NCBI RefSeq assembly: GCF_913777995.1
Contig: NZ_CAJYVE010000040.1
Location: 1 to 62,073, forward strand
DNA from: an uncultured Pseudomonas sp.
GTDB lineage: Bacteria > Pseudomonadota > Gammaproteobacteria > Pseudomonadales > Pseudomonadaceae
Direction: 5' to 3'
Length of the DNA: 62,073 bases
The first letter of the stretch is position 1. Each line of letters begins with the position of its first letter. Both the position numbers and the translations under genes were made by a program. The notes under the pieces are model-generated. The model worked only from the letters and a program-made list of their open reading frames with translations. It was not told the DNA's origin and searched no databases. Of the stretch, positions 44,610 to 53,546 are shown in pieces.

Positions 44610-44870
44610 ATGATGCACGCAGACCTGATTGACCAGGACGACCTGATCGGCAAGCTCCGCGCACTGGGCTTCGAAACCCCTTCGGGCGCAACGCCTGAAC
44701 AGGCCTGCGAGCAGGCCGTGCGCGGCCTGACCGCCGAACGCGCCATCGCCCTGCGCCGCATGGTGGAAAGCATGCTGGGCGGCAGCGCGACCATCCTGCC
44801 CGCCGTGCGCCAAGCCATCGACCAGCAGCTGCTGCCGGCCCTGGTGGCCTACAAGCAGAGCCACGCCTGA
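44610..44870 (+). CDS. Small conserved hypothetical protein
   Basis: An 86-residue acidic, helix-rich protein with no recognised family. AAGGA at 44596-44600 precedes two ATGs (44610 and 44613). It begins MMHADLIDQDDLIGKLRALG and looks like two or three helices (EQAVRGLTAERAIALRRMVE). It has no signal peptide. It faces gbdR. A frame extending to 44523 adds residues without a ribosome site, so I left it out. Confidence 0.7.
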   Translation: MMHADLIDQDDLIGKLRALGFETPSGATPEQACEQAVRGLTAERAIALRRMVESMLGGSATILPAVRQAIDQQLLPALVAYKQSHA

Positions 44871-44916
44871 GCACACGCCCCGCTCGCCGCCCGGCGGCGG
44901 GGCACTCCGCGGCAGG

Positions 44917-46020
44917 TCAGACCCGCACGCTGGCGAAGGTCGACTCGTTGCGCGCCTGATTGAGGGCAGACATCGGCCCCGACAGCGGCGACAGCACCAT
45001 GGCCTGGGGAATCGGCATCATGGCCACCTGCTGGGCGGTATTGGAACCCACGCGCTCGTCGCGCGGCGGAATGCCGAAGTACTCGCGGTAACACTTGGAG
45101 AAGTGCGGCGTGGATACGAAGCCGCATACCGAAGCCACCTCGATGATCGACATGGGGGTCTGCTTGAGCAGTTGCCGCGCGCGGATCAGGCGCAGCTTGA
45201 GGTAATAGCGCGACGGTGAGCAGTGCAGGTACTTCTGGAACAGGCGCTCGAGCTGACGACGCGACACCGAGACGTACACGGCCAGTTCGTCGAGGTCGAT
45301 CGGCTCCTCCAGGTTGGCCTCCATCAGCGCGACGATTTCCTGCAGCTTGGGCTGGTTGGTGCCGAGCATGTGCTTGAGCGGTACGCGCTGGTGGTCCTGC
45401 TCGTTGCGGATGCGCTCGTAGACGAACATCTCCGAGATGGCCGCCGACAGCTCGCGGCCATGATCACGGCTGATCAGGTGCAGCATCATGTCCAGTGGCG
45501 CGGTGCCCCCCGAACTGGTGAAGCGGTTGCGGTCGAGGGTGAACAGACGGGTACTCATGGTCACCCGCGGGAAAGCTTCCTGCATGGCCGCCAGACATTC
45601 CCAGTGCACGCTGCAGTCGAAACCATCGAGCAGGCCGGCACAGGCCAGCGCCCAGCTGCCGGTGCACACGGCGCCCAGGCGACGCGACTGGCGAGCCTGC
45701 GACTGCAGCCAGGCGACGTGCTCACGGGTCACGGTGCGCTGGATACCCACGCCACCACAGACGATCACGGTGTCGAGCGCCGGGGCGTCGTTCATCGCGG
45801 CATCCGGGGTGATCTGCAGGCCATCGCTGGCCCACACCTGACCACCATCCAGGCTCATGGTGGTCCAGCGGTACAGCTCACGACCGGACAGCTGGTTGGC
45901 CATGCGCAGCGGTTCCACCGCCGAGGCCAGGGAGATCAACGTGAAATTATCGAGCAGCAGGAAGCCGATGGACTGGGGTGCGCGGTTCTGGGCAGCTGCC
46001 CCGGCATTGAACGAAGTCAT
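44917..46020 (-). CDS. gbdR: AraC-family regulator of glycine betaine / choline catabolism
   Basis: A 367-residue regulator of the GATase1-AraC group, the length of P. aeruginosa GbdR. The N-terminal DJ-1/PfpI-like sensor domain (about 15-200) has VCTGSWALACAGLLDG. The C-terminal double helix-turn-helix (about 230-325) has LAVYVSVSRRQLERLFQKYL and ASVCGFVSTPHFSKCYREYF. It activates genes for betaine and dimethylglycine use and choline uptake. ATG 46020 has GAGGAG eight bases upstream; the GTG at 46023 is less likely. It is divergent from cbcXWV across 798 bp holding its probable targets. Confidence 0.93.
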   Translation of the reverse strand: MTSFNAGAAAQNRAPQSIGFLLLDNFTLISLASAVEPLRMANQLSGRELYRWTTMSLDGGQVWASDGLQITPDAAMNDAPALDTVIVCGGVGIQRTVTREHVAWLQSQARQSRRLGAVCTGSWALACAGLLDGFDCSVHWECLAAMQEAFPRVTMSTRLFTLDRNRFTSSGGTAPLDMMLHLISRDHGRELSAAISEMFVYERIRNEQDHQRVPLKHMLGTNQPKLQEIVALMEANLEEPIDLDELAVYVSVSRRQLERLFQKYLHCSPSRYYLKLRLIRARQLLKQTPMSIIEVASVCGFVSTPHFSKCYREYFGIPPRDERVGSNTAQQVAMMPIPQAMVLSPLSGPMSALNQARNESTFASVRV

Positions 46021-46159
46021 CACGGAATCTCCTCACACATGAGCGGTGGGTGGCCTGAAGTCCAGGCTCTCATTCTTATTGCCCTACACAACGGAGGGCT
46101 GTACGAAATACAGGGCAATTCCCATGCCTGAAGTTTCCCGAGAGCGACAAAAAACCCGA

Positions 46160-46187
46160 AAACGACGTCGCTGAGCGTAACTACGAC
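46160..46187 (+). promoter_or_regulatory. Two 21-bp-spaced ACGAC half-sites before gbdR
   Basis: AAACGAC (46160-46166) and CTACGAC (46181-46187) are exactly 21 bp apart, like the repeats before cbcX. They lie 140-167 bp upstream of the gbdR start and may be autoregulatory. The match is short. Confidence 0.4.
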
Positions 46188-46610
46188 AGCGACCCCTGCG
46201 TTCAAAATGCGACAAATCGGACTTTTTATTGAACGGTTGAGCAATTTGGTAGCACTAAGGAGGGGGAAGAAACAGCCTGGCCAGGGTCGGTGTCACTGCC
46301 GGCACGCTGCGCCAAAAGAATGCGTTACCGCATTTTGCTGACCCACAGTCGGGCAAGGACTGCCTGCCATCGGCGGCGCCGATTCAACCAGGCTGGAACT
46401 TTTCCCAGGAGTGATGGCAGACGCACGGACACATCACGAGCGTTCAGGATCGCTCGACCGCGCGGTTTATCTTCAGATGTTCCCGCCGCACGACAGCGTC
46501 CCGCGCCGACGTGCCATTGCCCAACAGCGTCATGCGCGCCATCCCTCGATAATTCGGGGCCTTGCAGCCGTTTTCAGGTACTTCGCGGCGGGCCGGCAGA
46601 GGCGACGAGA

Positions 46611-46663
46611 CTGGAAACGACGTCGCACACGCTGGATACGACCCCGCCTGCACTGGTTACGAC
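46611..46663 (+). promoter_or_regulatory. Three phased 11-bp repeats before cbcX
   Basis: CTGGAAACGAC (46611), CTGGATACGAC (46632) and CTGGTTACGAC (46653) repeat with a period of exactly 21 bp, two helical turns. AraC-family regulators typically bind direct half-sites about 21 bp apart. The last repeat ends 155 bp before the cbcX start. They are the best candidate sites for GbdR. Confidence 0.65.
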
Positions 46664-46818
46664 GCACCCAGTAGGCGTTTTTTTTTCGCTGGTAGATGAT
46701 CGGACCCGACTCGATCGCAAGGCACCGTGATGGGCTTCTTCCGAAGCCTGGCCCAAGAAAGTCGCGTCATGCTCCCCTGGAAAATGACGACGAGAAGAAG
46801 ATCACAGGAGCTCACCCC

Positions 46819-47766
46819 ATGAAAGGTTCAAAGTCGTTGCTGTTGGCCGCCATCCTCGGTGCCCCGATGCTGGCTCATGCTGCAGAACCCGAAGCGTGCC
46901 ACACCGTCAACTTCTCCGATGTCGGCTGGACCGACATTACCGTCACCACCGCCGTGACCAGCGCCGTGCTCGAATCGCTGGGCTACAAGACCAAGACCAC
47001 CATGATCTCGGTACCGGTGACCTACAAGTCGCTGGCCGAAGGCAAGAACATGGACGTGTTCCTGGGCAACTGGATGCCGACCATGGAAAACGACATCAAG
47101 CCTTATCGTGAGGCCGGTACCGTCGACACCGTGCGCGCCAACCTGGAAAACGCCAAGTACACCCTCGCCGTCCCCCAGGCGCTGTATGACAAGGGCCTCA
47201 AGGATTTCTCCGACATCGCCAAGTTCAAGAAGGAACTGGACGGCAAGATCTACGGCATCGAGCCAGGCAACGACGGCAACCGCCTGATCCAGAGCATGAT
47301 CGACAAGGACGCCTTCGGCCTGAAGACCGCCGGCTTCAAGGTCGTCGAGTCCAGCGAGGCCGGCATGCTGTCGCAGGTCGACCGGGCCAATCGTCGCGGC
47401 ACCGACGTGGTATTCCTCGGCTGGGAACCGCACCCGATGAACACCCGCTTCAAGATCAAGTACCTGACCGGCGGCGACGAGTTCTTCGGCCCCAACTTCG
47501 GCCAGGCGACCATCTACACCAACACCCGCAAGGGCTATACCGAGCAGTGCAGCAACGTAGGGCAGCTGCTCAAGAATCTGTCGTTCACCCTGGAAATGGA
47601 AAGCACCCTCATGGGCAAGGTCCTGGACGACAAGATGAAGCCAGACGCCGCCGCGCGGCAATGGCTCAAGAGCAACCCGCAGGTGCTCGACACCTGGCTG
47701 GCCGGCGTCACCACCGTCGACGGCAAGCCAGGGCTGGACGCCGCCAAGGCCAAGCTCACCCAGTAA
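46819..47766 (+). CDS. cbcX: Choline/betaine ABC transporter substrate-binding protein
   Basis: A 315-residue periplasmic protein of the OpuAC/ChoX group. The signal peptide ends near residue 21 (MLAHA-AEPEA). The mature protein begins with CHTVNFSDVGWTDITVTTA and contains FLGNWMPTM and VVFLGWEPHPMN, whose aromatic residues form the trimethylammonium-binding cage in this family. AGGAG at 46806-46810 precedes the start. It opens cbcXWV; P. putida and P. aeruginosa have the same order beside gbdR. Confidence 0.93.
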   Translation: MKGSKSLLLAAILGAPMLAHAAEPEACHTVNFSDVGWTDITVTTAVTSAVLESLGYKTKTTMISVPVTYKSLAEGKNMDVFLGNWMPTMENDIKPYREAGTVDTVRANLENAKYTLAVPQALYDKGLKDFSDIAKFKKELDGKIYGIEPGNDGNRLIQSMIDKDAFGLKTAGFKVVESSEAGMLSQVDRANRRGTDVVFLGWEPHPMNTRFKIKYLTGGDEFFGPNFGQATIYTNTRKGYTEQCSNVGQLLKNLSFTLEMESTLMGKVLDDKMKPDAAARQWLKSNPQVLDTWLAGVTTVDGKPGLDAAKAKLTQ

Positions 47767-47832
47767 TACCCTGGAAACCAGGCTCTCCGGGCCTGCCGCC
47801 TTCAATCTTCACGCAAGCGGACACCCGATATC

Positions 47833-48678
47833 ATGTTGACTGACCACAAGCTACCCCTGGGCGAGTACATTGCCGCCTTCGTCGACTGGCTGATTCGCCA
47901 TGGGGCCAGCTATTTCGACGCCATCGCCTCCTTTCTGGAAATGATGATCCACGGCCTCACGTTTTCCCTGGCCTGGTTCAACCCGTACGTGCTGATCGGC
48001 CTGATCGCCGCATTGACACACTTCATCCAGCGCAAGTGGGGGCTGACCGTCTTCGTCATCCTGTCGTTCCTGCTGATCCTCAATCTGCATTACTGGCAGG
48101 AAACCCTGGAAACCCTCGCACAGGTACTGTTCGCGACCCTTGTGTGCGTGGTCATCGGCGTGCCCTTGGGCATCGTCGCGGCCCACAAGCCCTGGTTCTA
48201 CACGATGATGCGTCCGCTGCTCGACCTGATGCAGACCGTGCCGACCTTCGTGTACCTGATCCCCACCCTGACCCTGTTCGGCCTCGGTGTGGTACCTGGC
48301 CTGATTTCCACGGTGGTGTTCGCCATCGCGGCGCCTATCCGTCTCACCTACCTGGGCATTCGTGACGTGCCCACCGAACTGCTCGATGCCGGCAAGGCCT
48401 TCGGTTCGTCGCAGCGGCAACTGCTGACCCGCATCGAACTGCCCTACGCGATGCCAAGCATCGCCGCCGGTATCACCCAATGCATCATGCTTTCGCTGTC
48501 GATGGTGGTGATCGCCGCCCTGGTGGGCGCCGACGGCCTGGGCAAGCCCGTGGTCAACGCACTGAATACCGCCGATATCGCTGTCGGTTTCGAAGCCGGT
48601 CTGGCAATCGTCCTGCTGGCAATCATGCTCGACCGTATCTGCAAACAACCAGAACCCAAGGCAGGACCCGACGCATGA
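47833..48678 (+). CDS. cbcW: Choline/betaine ABC transporter permease
   Basis: A 281-residue inner-membrane permease of the ProW/OpuAB group with about six hydrophobic helices. The ABC-interaction loop is around ELLDAGKAFGSSQRQLLTRI (EAA-type). It starts 66 bp after cbcX. Its stop overlaps the cbcV ATG (ATGA at 48675-48678). It forms the channel through which CbcX delivers choline, betaine or carnitine. Confidence 0.93.
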   Translation: MLTDHKLPLGEYIAAFVDWLIRHGASYFDAIASFLEMMIHGLTFSLAWFNPYVLIGLIAALTHFIQRKWGLTVFVILSFLLILNLHYWQETLETLAQVLFATLVCVVIGVPLGIVAAHKPWFYTMMRPLLDLMQTVPTFVYLIPTLTLFGLGVVPGLISTVVFAIAAPIRLTYLGIRDVPTELLDAGKAFGSSQRQLLTRIELPYAMPSIAAGITQCIMLSLSMVVIAALVGADGLGKPVVNALNTADIAVGFEAGLAIVLLAIMLDRICKQPEPKAGPDA

Positions 48679-49853
48679 GCATCATCAAATTCGAAAACGT
48701 CGACGTCATCTTCCACAAGGACCCGCGTGACGCGCTCAGACTCCTGGACCAGGGCAAGACACGCGGTGAAATCCTCAAGGAACTGGGCCAGATCGTCGGG
48801 GTTGAAAAAGCCAACCTGGAAATCAACAAGGGCGAGATCTGCGTACTGATGGGCCTGTCCGGCTCGGGCAAGTCCAGCCTGTTGCGCTGCATCAACGGCC
48901 TGAACACCGTGAGCCGCGGTTCGCTGTTCGTCGAACACGAAGGCTCGAAGATCGACATCGCCAACTGCACCGCGGCCGAGCTGAAAATGATGCGCACCAA
49001 GCGTATCGCCATGGTGTTCCAGAAGTTCGCCCTGATGCCCTGGCTGACGGTGCGCGAGAACATCAGCTTCGGCCTGGAAATGCAGGGCCGCCCCGAGAAG
49101 GAGCGGCGCAAGCTGGTGGACGAGAAACTCGAGCTGGTGGGGCTGACCCAGTGGCGCAACAAGAAGCCCGACGAGCTGTCCGGTGGCATGCAGCAGCGCG
49201 TCGGCCTGGCCCGTGCGCTGGCCATGGACGCTGACATCCTGCTGATGGACGAGCCGTTCTCGGCCCTCGACCCGCTGATCCGCCAGGGCCTGCAGGACGA
49301 ACTGCTGGGCCTGCAGAAGAAACTGAGCAAGACCATCGTGTTCGTCAGCCACGACCTGGACGAAGCGCTCAAGCTGGGCAGCCGCATCGCCATCATGAAG
49401 GATGGCCGCATCGTCCAGTACAGCGTGCCGGAAGACATCGTGCTCAACCCGGCCGACGAGTACGTGCGCAACTTCGTGGCCCACACCAATCCGCTCAACG
49501 TGCTTTGCGGCCGCAGCCTGATGCGCAGCCTGGACAACTGCAAGCGCATCAACGGCTCGGTATGCCTGGACCCGGGCGGCGACTCCTGGATCGACCTGGG
49601 CGAAGGCAACGTGATCAAGGGCGTACGCCAGGGCGAGGCGCCGCTCGCGGTGCAGAACTGGCAGCCTGGACAGGATGTCGCGCAGCTGGAGCGTCGCCCG
49701 ACCGTGGTCGACTCCAACATCGGCATGCGTGACGCCCTGCAGATCCGCTACCACACCGGCAACAAGCTGGTGCTGCAGGACGGTAGCAAAGTGGTAGGCA
49801 TTCTCGGTGACACCGAGCTGTACCACGCCCTGCTTGGCAAGAACCACGGCTGA
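48675..49853 (+). CDS. cbcV: Choline/betaine ABC transporter ATP-binding protein
   Basis: A 392-residue ATPase of the ProV/OpuAA group. It has Walker A GLSGSGKSS, signature LSGGMQQRVGLARALA and Walker B ILLMDEPFSALD, and a C-terminal CBS-like tail (SNIGMRDALQIRYHTGNKLV) that in related importers senses ionic strength. One tail unit is visible, not a full CBS pair. It powers CbcXW. The start overlaps cbcW by 4 bp. Confidence 0.93.
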   Translation: MSIIKFENVDVIFHKDPRDALRLLDQGKTRGEILKELGQIVGVEKANLEINKGEICVLMGLSGSGKSSLLRCINGLNTVSRGSLFVEHEGSKIDIANCTAAELKMMRTKRIAMVFQKFALMPWLTVRENISFGLEMQGRPEKERRKLVDEKLELVGLTQWRNKKPDELSGGMQQRVGLARALAMDADILLMDEPFSALDPLIRQGLQDELLGLQKKLSKTIVFVSHDLDEALKLGSRIAIMKDGRIVQYSVPEDIVLNPADEYVRNFVAHTNPLNVLCGRSLMRSLDNCKRINGSVCLDPGGDSWIDLGEGNVIKGVRQGEAPLAVQNWQPGQDVAQLERRPTVVDSNIGMRDALQIRYHTGNKLVLQDGSKVVGILGDTELYHALLGKNHG

Positions 49854-49866
49854 TTCCGTGGCCCCT

Positions 49867-49914
49867 GGGCCGCCGCGCTCGCCGGACGCAATGTCCGCTG
49901 CGGGCCGGCGGCCC
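49867..49914 (+). terminator. Hairpin after cbcV
   Basis: GGGCCGCCG (49867-49875) and CGGCGGCCC (49906-49914) pair, with an inner GGAC/GTCC stem. A C-rich rather than T-rich tail follows, so it is a possible terminator without the classical T run. It lies between cbcV and betI. Confidence 0.5.
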
Positions 49915-49962
49915 CTCCCTCCGGCCTGCGCCACTTGTGACTTTTTCCAGTCCCCACCGCCT

Positions 49963-49983
49963 TTATTGATTTATCGATCAGTC
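49963..49983. promoter_or_regulatory. Putative BetI operator
   Basis: TTATTGATTTATCGATCAGTC contains a TTGAT...ATCA dyad in an AT-rich patch about 57 bp before the betI start. BetI repressors bind AT-rich dyads of this kind upstream of their own gene, so it probably serves autoregulation. Confidence 0.5.
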
Positions 49984-50039
49984 AAAAAAAACTAGACTGC
50001 GAGCCCGTGTCCCTCCAGCAAGTCAGGAGACAGCGCTTC

Positions 50040-50633
50040 ATGCCCAAGGTCGGAATGCAACCCATTCGTCGCCAACAACTGATCCAGGCCACCCTGTCGG
50101 CCATCGATCAGGTGGGCATGGGTGACGCCAGCATTGCCCTGATCGCGCGCCTGGCCGGGGTTTCCAACGGCATCATCAGCCATTACTTCAAGGACAAGAA
50201 CGGGCTGATCGAGGCGACCATGCGTCACCTCATGAACGCCCTGAGCGCGAACACCGCCGCACGCCGCCGGGCACTGAGCGACGACAGCCCGCGCGCTCAC
50301 CTGCGGGTCATCATCGAAGGCAACTTCGACGTCAGCCAGGTCAACGGCCCGGCCATGAAAACCTGGCTGGCCTTCTGGGCGACCAGCATGCACCACGCCT
50401 CGCTGCACCGCCTGCAACGCATCAACGACCACCGCCTGTACTCCAACCTGTGCTGCCAGTTCCGCCGCGCCATGCCGGTCGACCAGGCGCGCAGCGCCGC
50501 CCGTGGCCTGGCCGCACTGATCGACGGCTTGTGGCTGCGTGGTGCGCTGTCTGGCGACGCGTTCGACACCGACCAGGCGCAACGCATCGCCTGTGAGTAC
50601 ATGGACCTGCAGCTGAGCAAGACCGGCGCCTGA
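50040..50633 (+). CDS. betI: Choline-responsive TetR-family repressor BetI
   Basis: A 197-residue repressor, the exact length of typical BetI. The N-terminus [20 protein letters not shown] and the HTH ([20 protein letters not shown]) match E. coli BetI closely, as do [18 protein letters not shown] and [16 protein letters not shown] in the ligand domain. ATG 50040 follows AGGAG at 50025. Choline releases BetI from DNA. Unusually, the betB and betA genes that normally follow it are absent; a TldD-like gene is next. Confidence 0.92.
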   Translation: MPKVGMQPIRRQQLIQATLSAIDQVGMGDASIALIARLAGVSNGIISHYFKDKNGLIEATMRHLMNALSANTAARRRALSDDSPRAHLRVIIEGNFDVSQVNGPAMKTWLAFWATSMHHASLHRLQRINDHRLYSNLCCQFRRAMPVDQARSAARGLAALIDGLWLRGALSGDAFDTDQAQRIACEYMDLQLSKTGA

Positions 50634-50661
50634 GCCTACTCCCGATAGGTCGGCCAACCCT

Positions 50662-50711
50662 GTGGGACCGGCTTCAGCCGGGAAGCCTTTGGCGGTTCAG
50701 GCCCCTCCCAC
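50662..50711. repeat. REP-like palindrome
   Basis: GTGGGACCGGCTTCAGCCGG at the left and CCCCTCCCAC at the right end mark a degenerate REP pair between betI and the TldD-like gene. Confidence 0.6.
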
Positions 50712-50766
50712 AGGCATGGGCTGGCGCGCTATGCTCGGCAACAGCCCACAAGGAGCTTCAGGCCGC

Positions 50767-52209
50767 ATGTTCGACTTCCATGCCACGCTCAAGCAGCGTT
50801 TCGCTGCCCTGCGCAGTGATGCGCCATTCTTCTCGATCCGCCACGTGCGGCGTACCCAGCAGCAGTTGTCGGTACGCCGCAACGTCGCCCAGCCGCTGTC
50901 GCTGGGCGAAGACCAGGGCGCCATGCTCACGGTGCGCCTGAACGGCGTGGAAGCCTATGCGGCCACCCACGACCTCTCGCAACATGGCCTGCAGGCCGCC
51001 CTGGAGCGCGCCGAAACCCTGGCCCGCCATCTTGCCCGCCATGCCCTGCTGGATCTGCGCGACTACCCGGTGGTCAGCGCCCAGGCCGACTACCTGTCGC
51101 CGCACCTCGACGAGCCCTTCCCGACACCTGGCGAAGCCTTGCAACTGCTGCTGGAAGAGTCTGCCGCCGTACCCCGCGACGAACGCCTGGTCGACTGGCA
51201 GGCCAGCCTGGGCCTGGAAAGCGTCGAGCAGATCTACCTCAACAACGCCGGTGCACAACTGCGCCAGGCCCAGCGCTTCGTCTATCCGGGCCTGAGCGTC
51301 ACCGCCTGGGACGGCCACGACAGCCAGACCCGCAGTCTGGGCGGCAGCAACTTCGGCCAGCAGGGCGGCGCGGAAATCATCCGCCGCAGCGGCCTGCTCG
51401 GCGCCGCGCCGCGGGTGGCCGACGAGGCCCTGCAACTGGTCATGGCGCCCAACACGCCCAGCGGCCCACGCGACCTGCTGCTGATGCCCGACCAGATGAT
51501 CCTGCAGATCCACGAATCCATCGGCCACCCGCTGGAGCTGGACCGCATTCTCGGTGACGAGCGCAACTACGCCGGCACCAGCTTCGTGAAAGCCGAAGAC
51601 TTCGGCACCCTGCAGTACGGCTCGGCACTGCTCAACGTGACCTTCGATCCGGAGATTCCCGAGCAACTGGCCAGCTACAGTCACGACGACGACGGCAGCC
51701 CGGCCAGCAAGCAGTACCTGATTCGCAACGGCGTGCTGCAACGGCCGCTGGGCGGGGCCTTGTCGCAATACCGTAGCGGCCTGCCCGGGGTGGCCAATAG
51801 CCGGGCCTGCAACTGGAACCGCGCGCCCATCGACCGCATGGCCAACCTCAACATCGAGCCGGGCGAGCGCTCCTTCGCGCAGCTGGTGGCCGGTATCGAA
51901 CGCGGCATCCTGATGGCCACCAATCGCTCCTGGTCCATCGACGATGCACGCAACAAATTCCAGTTCGGCTGCGAGTGGGGCCAGTTGATCGAAGACGGCC
52001 AGCTCAAGGGCGTGGTCAAGAACCCCAACTACCGCGCCGTCTCCGCGCAGTTCTGGCGCAGCCTGAGCGCAGTGGGCGATGCCAGTACCTTCGAGGTGCT
52101 CGGCACGCCCAATTGCGGCAAGGGCGAACCCAACCAGGTGGTGCGGGTCGGCCACGCCTCGCCGGCCTGCGTGTTCGACGCCGTGGACGTATTCGGAGGA
52201 GACGCCTGA
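50767..52209 (+). CDS. TldD-like metallopeptidase subunit
   Basis: A 480-residue protein of the TldD/PmbA family. HESIGH at 249-254 is the zinc-binding HExxxH of the catalytic subunit, in IHESIGHPLELDRILGDERN. The C-terminus has GCEWGQLIEDGQLKGVVKNP. AAGGAG at 50750-50755 supports the ATG at 50767. Its stop overlaps the ATG of the next gene, which encodes the non-catalytic partner. The canonical tldD/pmbA pair processes modified peptides; this pair is probably a paralogue, so the substrate is unknown. Confidence 0.9.
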   Translation: MFDFHATLKQRFAALRSDAPFFSIRHVRRTQQQLSVRRNVAQPLSLGEDQGAMLTVRLNGVEAYAATHDLSQHGLQAALERAETLARHLARHALLDLRDYPVVSAQADYLSPHLDEPFPTPGEALQLLLEESAAVPRDERLVDWQASLGLESVEQIYLNNAGAQLRQAQRFVYPGLSVTAWDGHDSQTRSLGGSNFGQQGGAEIIRRSGLLGAAPRVADEALQLVMAPNTPSGPRDLLLMPDQMILQIHESIGHPLELDRILGDERNYAGTSFVKAEDFGTLQYGSALLNVTFDPEIPEQLASYSHDDDGSPASKQYLIRNGVLQRPLGGALSQYRSGLPGVANSRACNWNRAPIDRMANLNIEPGERSFAQLVAGIERGILMATNRSWSIDDARNKFQFGCEWGQLIEDGQLKGVVKNPNYRAVSAQFWRSLSAVGDASTFEVLGTPNCGKGEPNQVVRVGHASPACVFDAVDVFGGDA

Positions 52210-53534
52210 TGGACCGTCAGCAACAATTCGAAGCCCTGGTGGCGGTGCTGCGGGCGGGTGTCGCAGACGGTGAGCAGTTCACCCTGGCCTACGACGCCGA
52301 AGCCTCGGACTTCATTCGCTTCAACCACGGCCAGGTGCGCCAGGCCGGGCACGTGCAGCAGGCCAGTGTCAGCCTCAAGCTGATCGTCGGTGCCCGACAC
52401 GCCGATCTGAACCTGACCCTGGCGGACGACCCGGACGAAGACCGCCTGCGCCTGCAAGGCGGGCTGCGCCAGTTGCGCGCCACCCTGCCCCTGTTACCCG
52501 ATGACCCTTACCTGCTGCCCAATACCGAGGCCTGGAGCAGCGAGAGCTGGCAGACCGCCGCGCTGCCCGACAGCGCCACCGTGGTGTCGCGCATCGGCGA
52601 ACTGGCCCGTGGCCTGGACCTGGTGGGCATCTATGCGGCCGGGCCGATCTATCGCGGCTTCGCCAGCTCGTGGGGCGCCATGGGCTGGCACCAGGCCAAT
52701 AGCTTCAATTTCGACTGGAGCCTGTTCCACGCCAACGGCCAGGCGGTGAAGGCCAACTATGCCGGTCTGCATTGGGACGACGCGGTGTTCAGCCGCCAGT
52801 TCGAACAGGCCCGTGAGCAACTGCACTACCTCGGCCTGCCCGCAATCACCCTGCCCCCCGGCCAGTACCGGGCCTACCTGGCTCCTGCGGCCATGGACGA
52901 GATTCTCGGCATGCTGGCCTGGGGTGGCTTCTCTGCCCAGGCCATCGCCAGCAAGCGCAGCCCGTTGCAGCGCCTGTATGACGGCGAGGCAAGCTTCAAC
53001 CCGGCGTTCAGCCTCAGCGAGGCGGTCAGCGGGTCGCTGTCAACGGCGTTCTCCCGCGAGGGCTACCCACGCCGCGACCTGCAACTGATCCGCGCCGGGC
53101 AGGCCGGCGAGCGGCTGGTGGACTCCAGCAGCGCCGCCGAGTACCAGCTGGCGGCCAACGGCGCCAATGCCGGCGAGTGGCCCAGCGCCTTGAGCCTGGC
53201 GGCGGGCGACCTGGAGCAAGGCGAGATTCTTCAACGCCTGGGCACCGGCCTGTACATCGGCAACCTCTGGTACCTGAACTTCTCCGACCTGCCGGCGGCG
53301 CGCCTGACCGGCATGACCCGTTTCGCAACCTTCTGGGTCGAGGACGGTCGGATCAAGGCACCGGTCAACACCATGCGTTTCGACGACAGCGCCTACAGCC
53401 TGCTGGGCGAGCAGCTCGAAGCCCTGACCCGCGAACGCGAGCTGATGCTCTCCACCAGCACCTACGAGCAGCGCCAGACCTCGTCGAGCCACCTGCCCGG
53501 TGCCCTGATCAATCGACTGACCCTCACGCTGTAA
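52209..53534 (+). CDS. TldE/PmbA-like partner subunit
   Basis: A 441-residue protein of the same family without the HExxxH motif, as expected for a TldE-type partner. FTLAYDAEASDFIRFNHGQV and NLWYLNFSDLPAARLTGMTR are recognisable family regions. It shares one base with the TldD-like gene (TGATG at 52207-52211), so the two are made in a fixed ratio and probably form a heterodimer that threads unfolded peptides to the zinc site. An MFS exporter follows 12 bp later, perhaps exporting the processed product. Confidence 0.88.
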   Translation: MDRQQQFEALVAVLRAGVADGEQFTLAYDAEASDFIRFNHGQVRQAGHVQQASVSLKLIVGARHADLNLTLADDPDEDRLRLQGGLRQLRATLPLLPDDPYLLPNTEAWSSESWQTAALPDSATVVSRIGELARGLDLVGIYAAGPIYRGFASSWGAMGWHQANSFNFDWSLFHANGQAVKANYAGLHWDDAVFSRQFEQAREQLHYLGLPAITLPPGQYRAYLAPAAMDEILGMLAWGGFSAQAIASKRSPLQRLYDGEASFNPAFSLSEAVSGSLSTAFSREGYPRRDLQLIRAGQAGERLVDSSSAAEYQLAANGANAGEWPSALSLAAGDLEQGEILQRLGTGLYIGNLWYLNFSDLPAARLTGMTRFATFWVEDGRIKAPVNTMRFDDSAYSLLGEQLEALTRERELMLSTSTYEQRQTSSSHLPGALINRLTLTL

Positions 53535-53546
53535 TAAAGGCCGCGG

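Larger units (their letters stand above)
46021..46818. other. Long gbdR-cbcX intergenic regulatory region
   Basis: 798 bp with no convincing gene. Open frames on either strand (for example 46290-46730) lack ribosome sites and recognisable products. It holds two ACGAC half-sites 21 bp apart near gbdR, three phased CTGG-type repeats near cbcX and a run of nine T residues (46678-46686). The remaining bases show nothing I can assign. Confidence 0.7.

Noticed and set aside
46678-46686. The T9 run as an intrinsic terminator
   Set aside because: No stable stem immediately precedes it.
46290-46730. Open frames in the gbdR-cbcX spacer
   Set aside because: There is no ribosome site or recognisable product, and they overlap the phased repeats and a T run.
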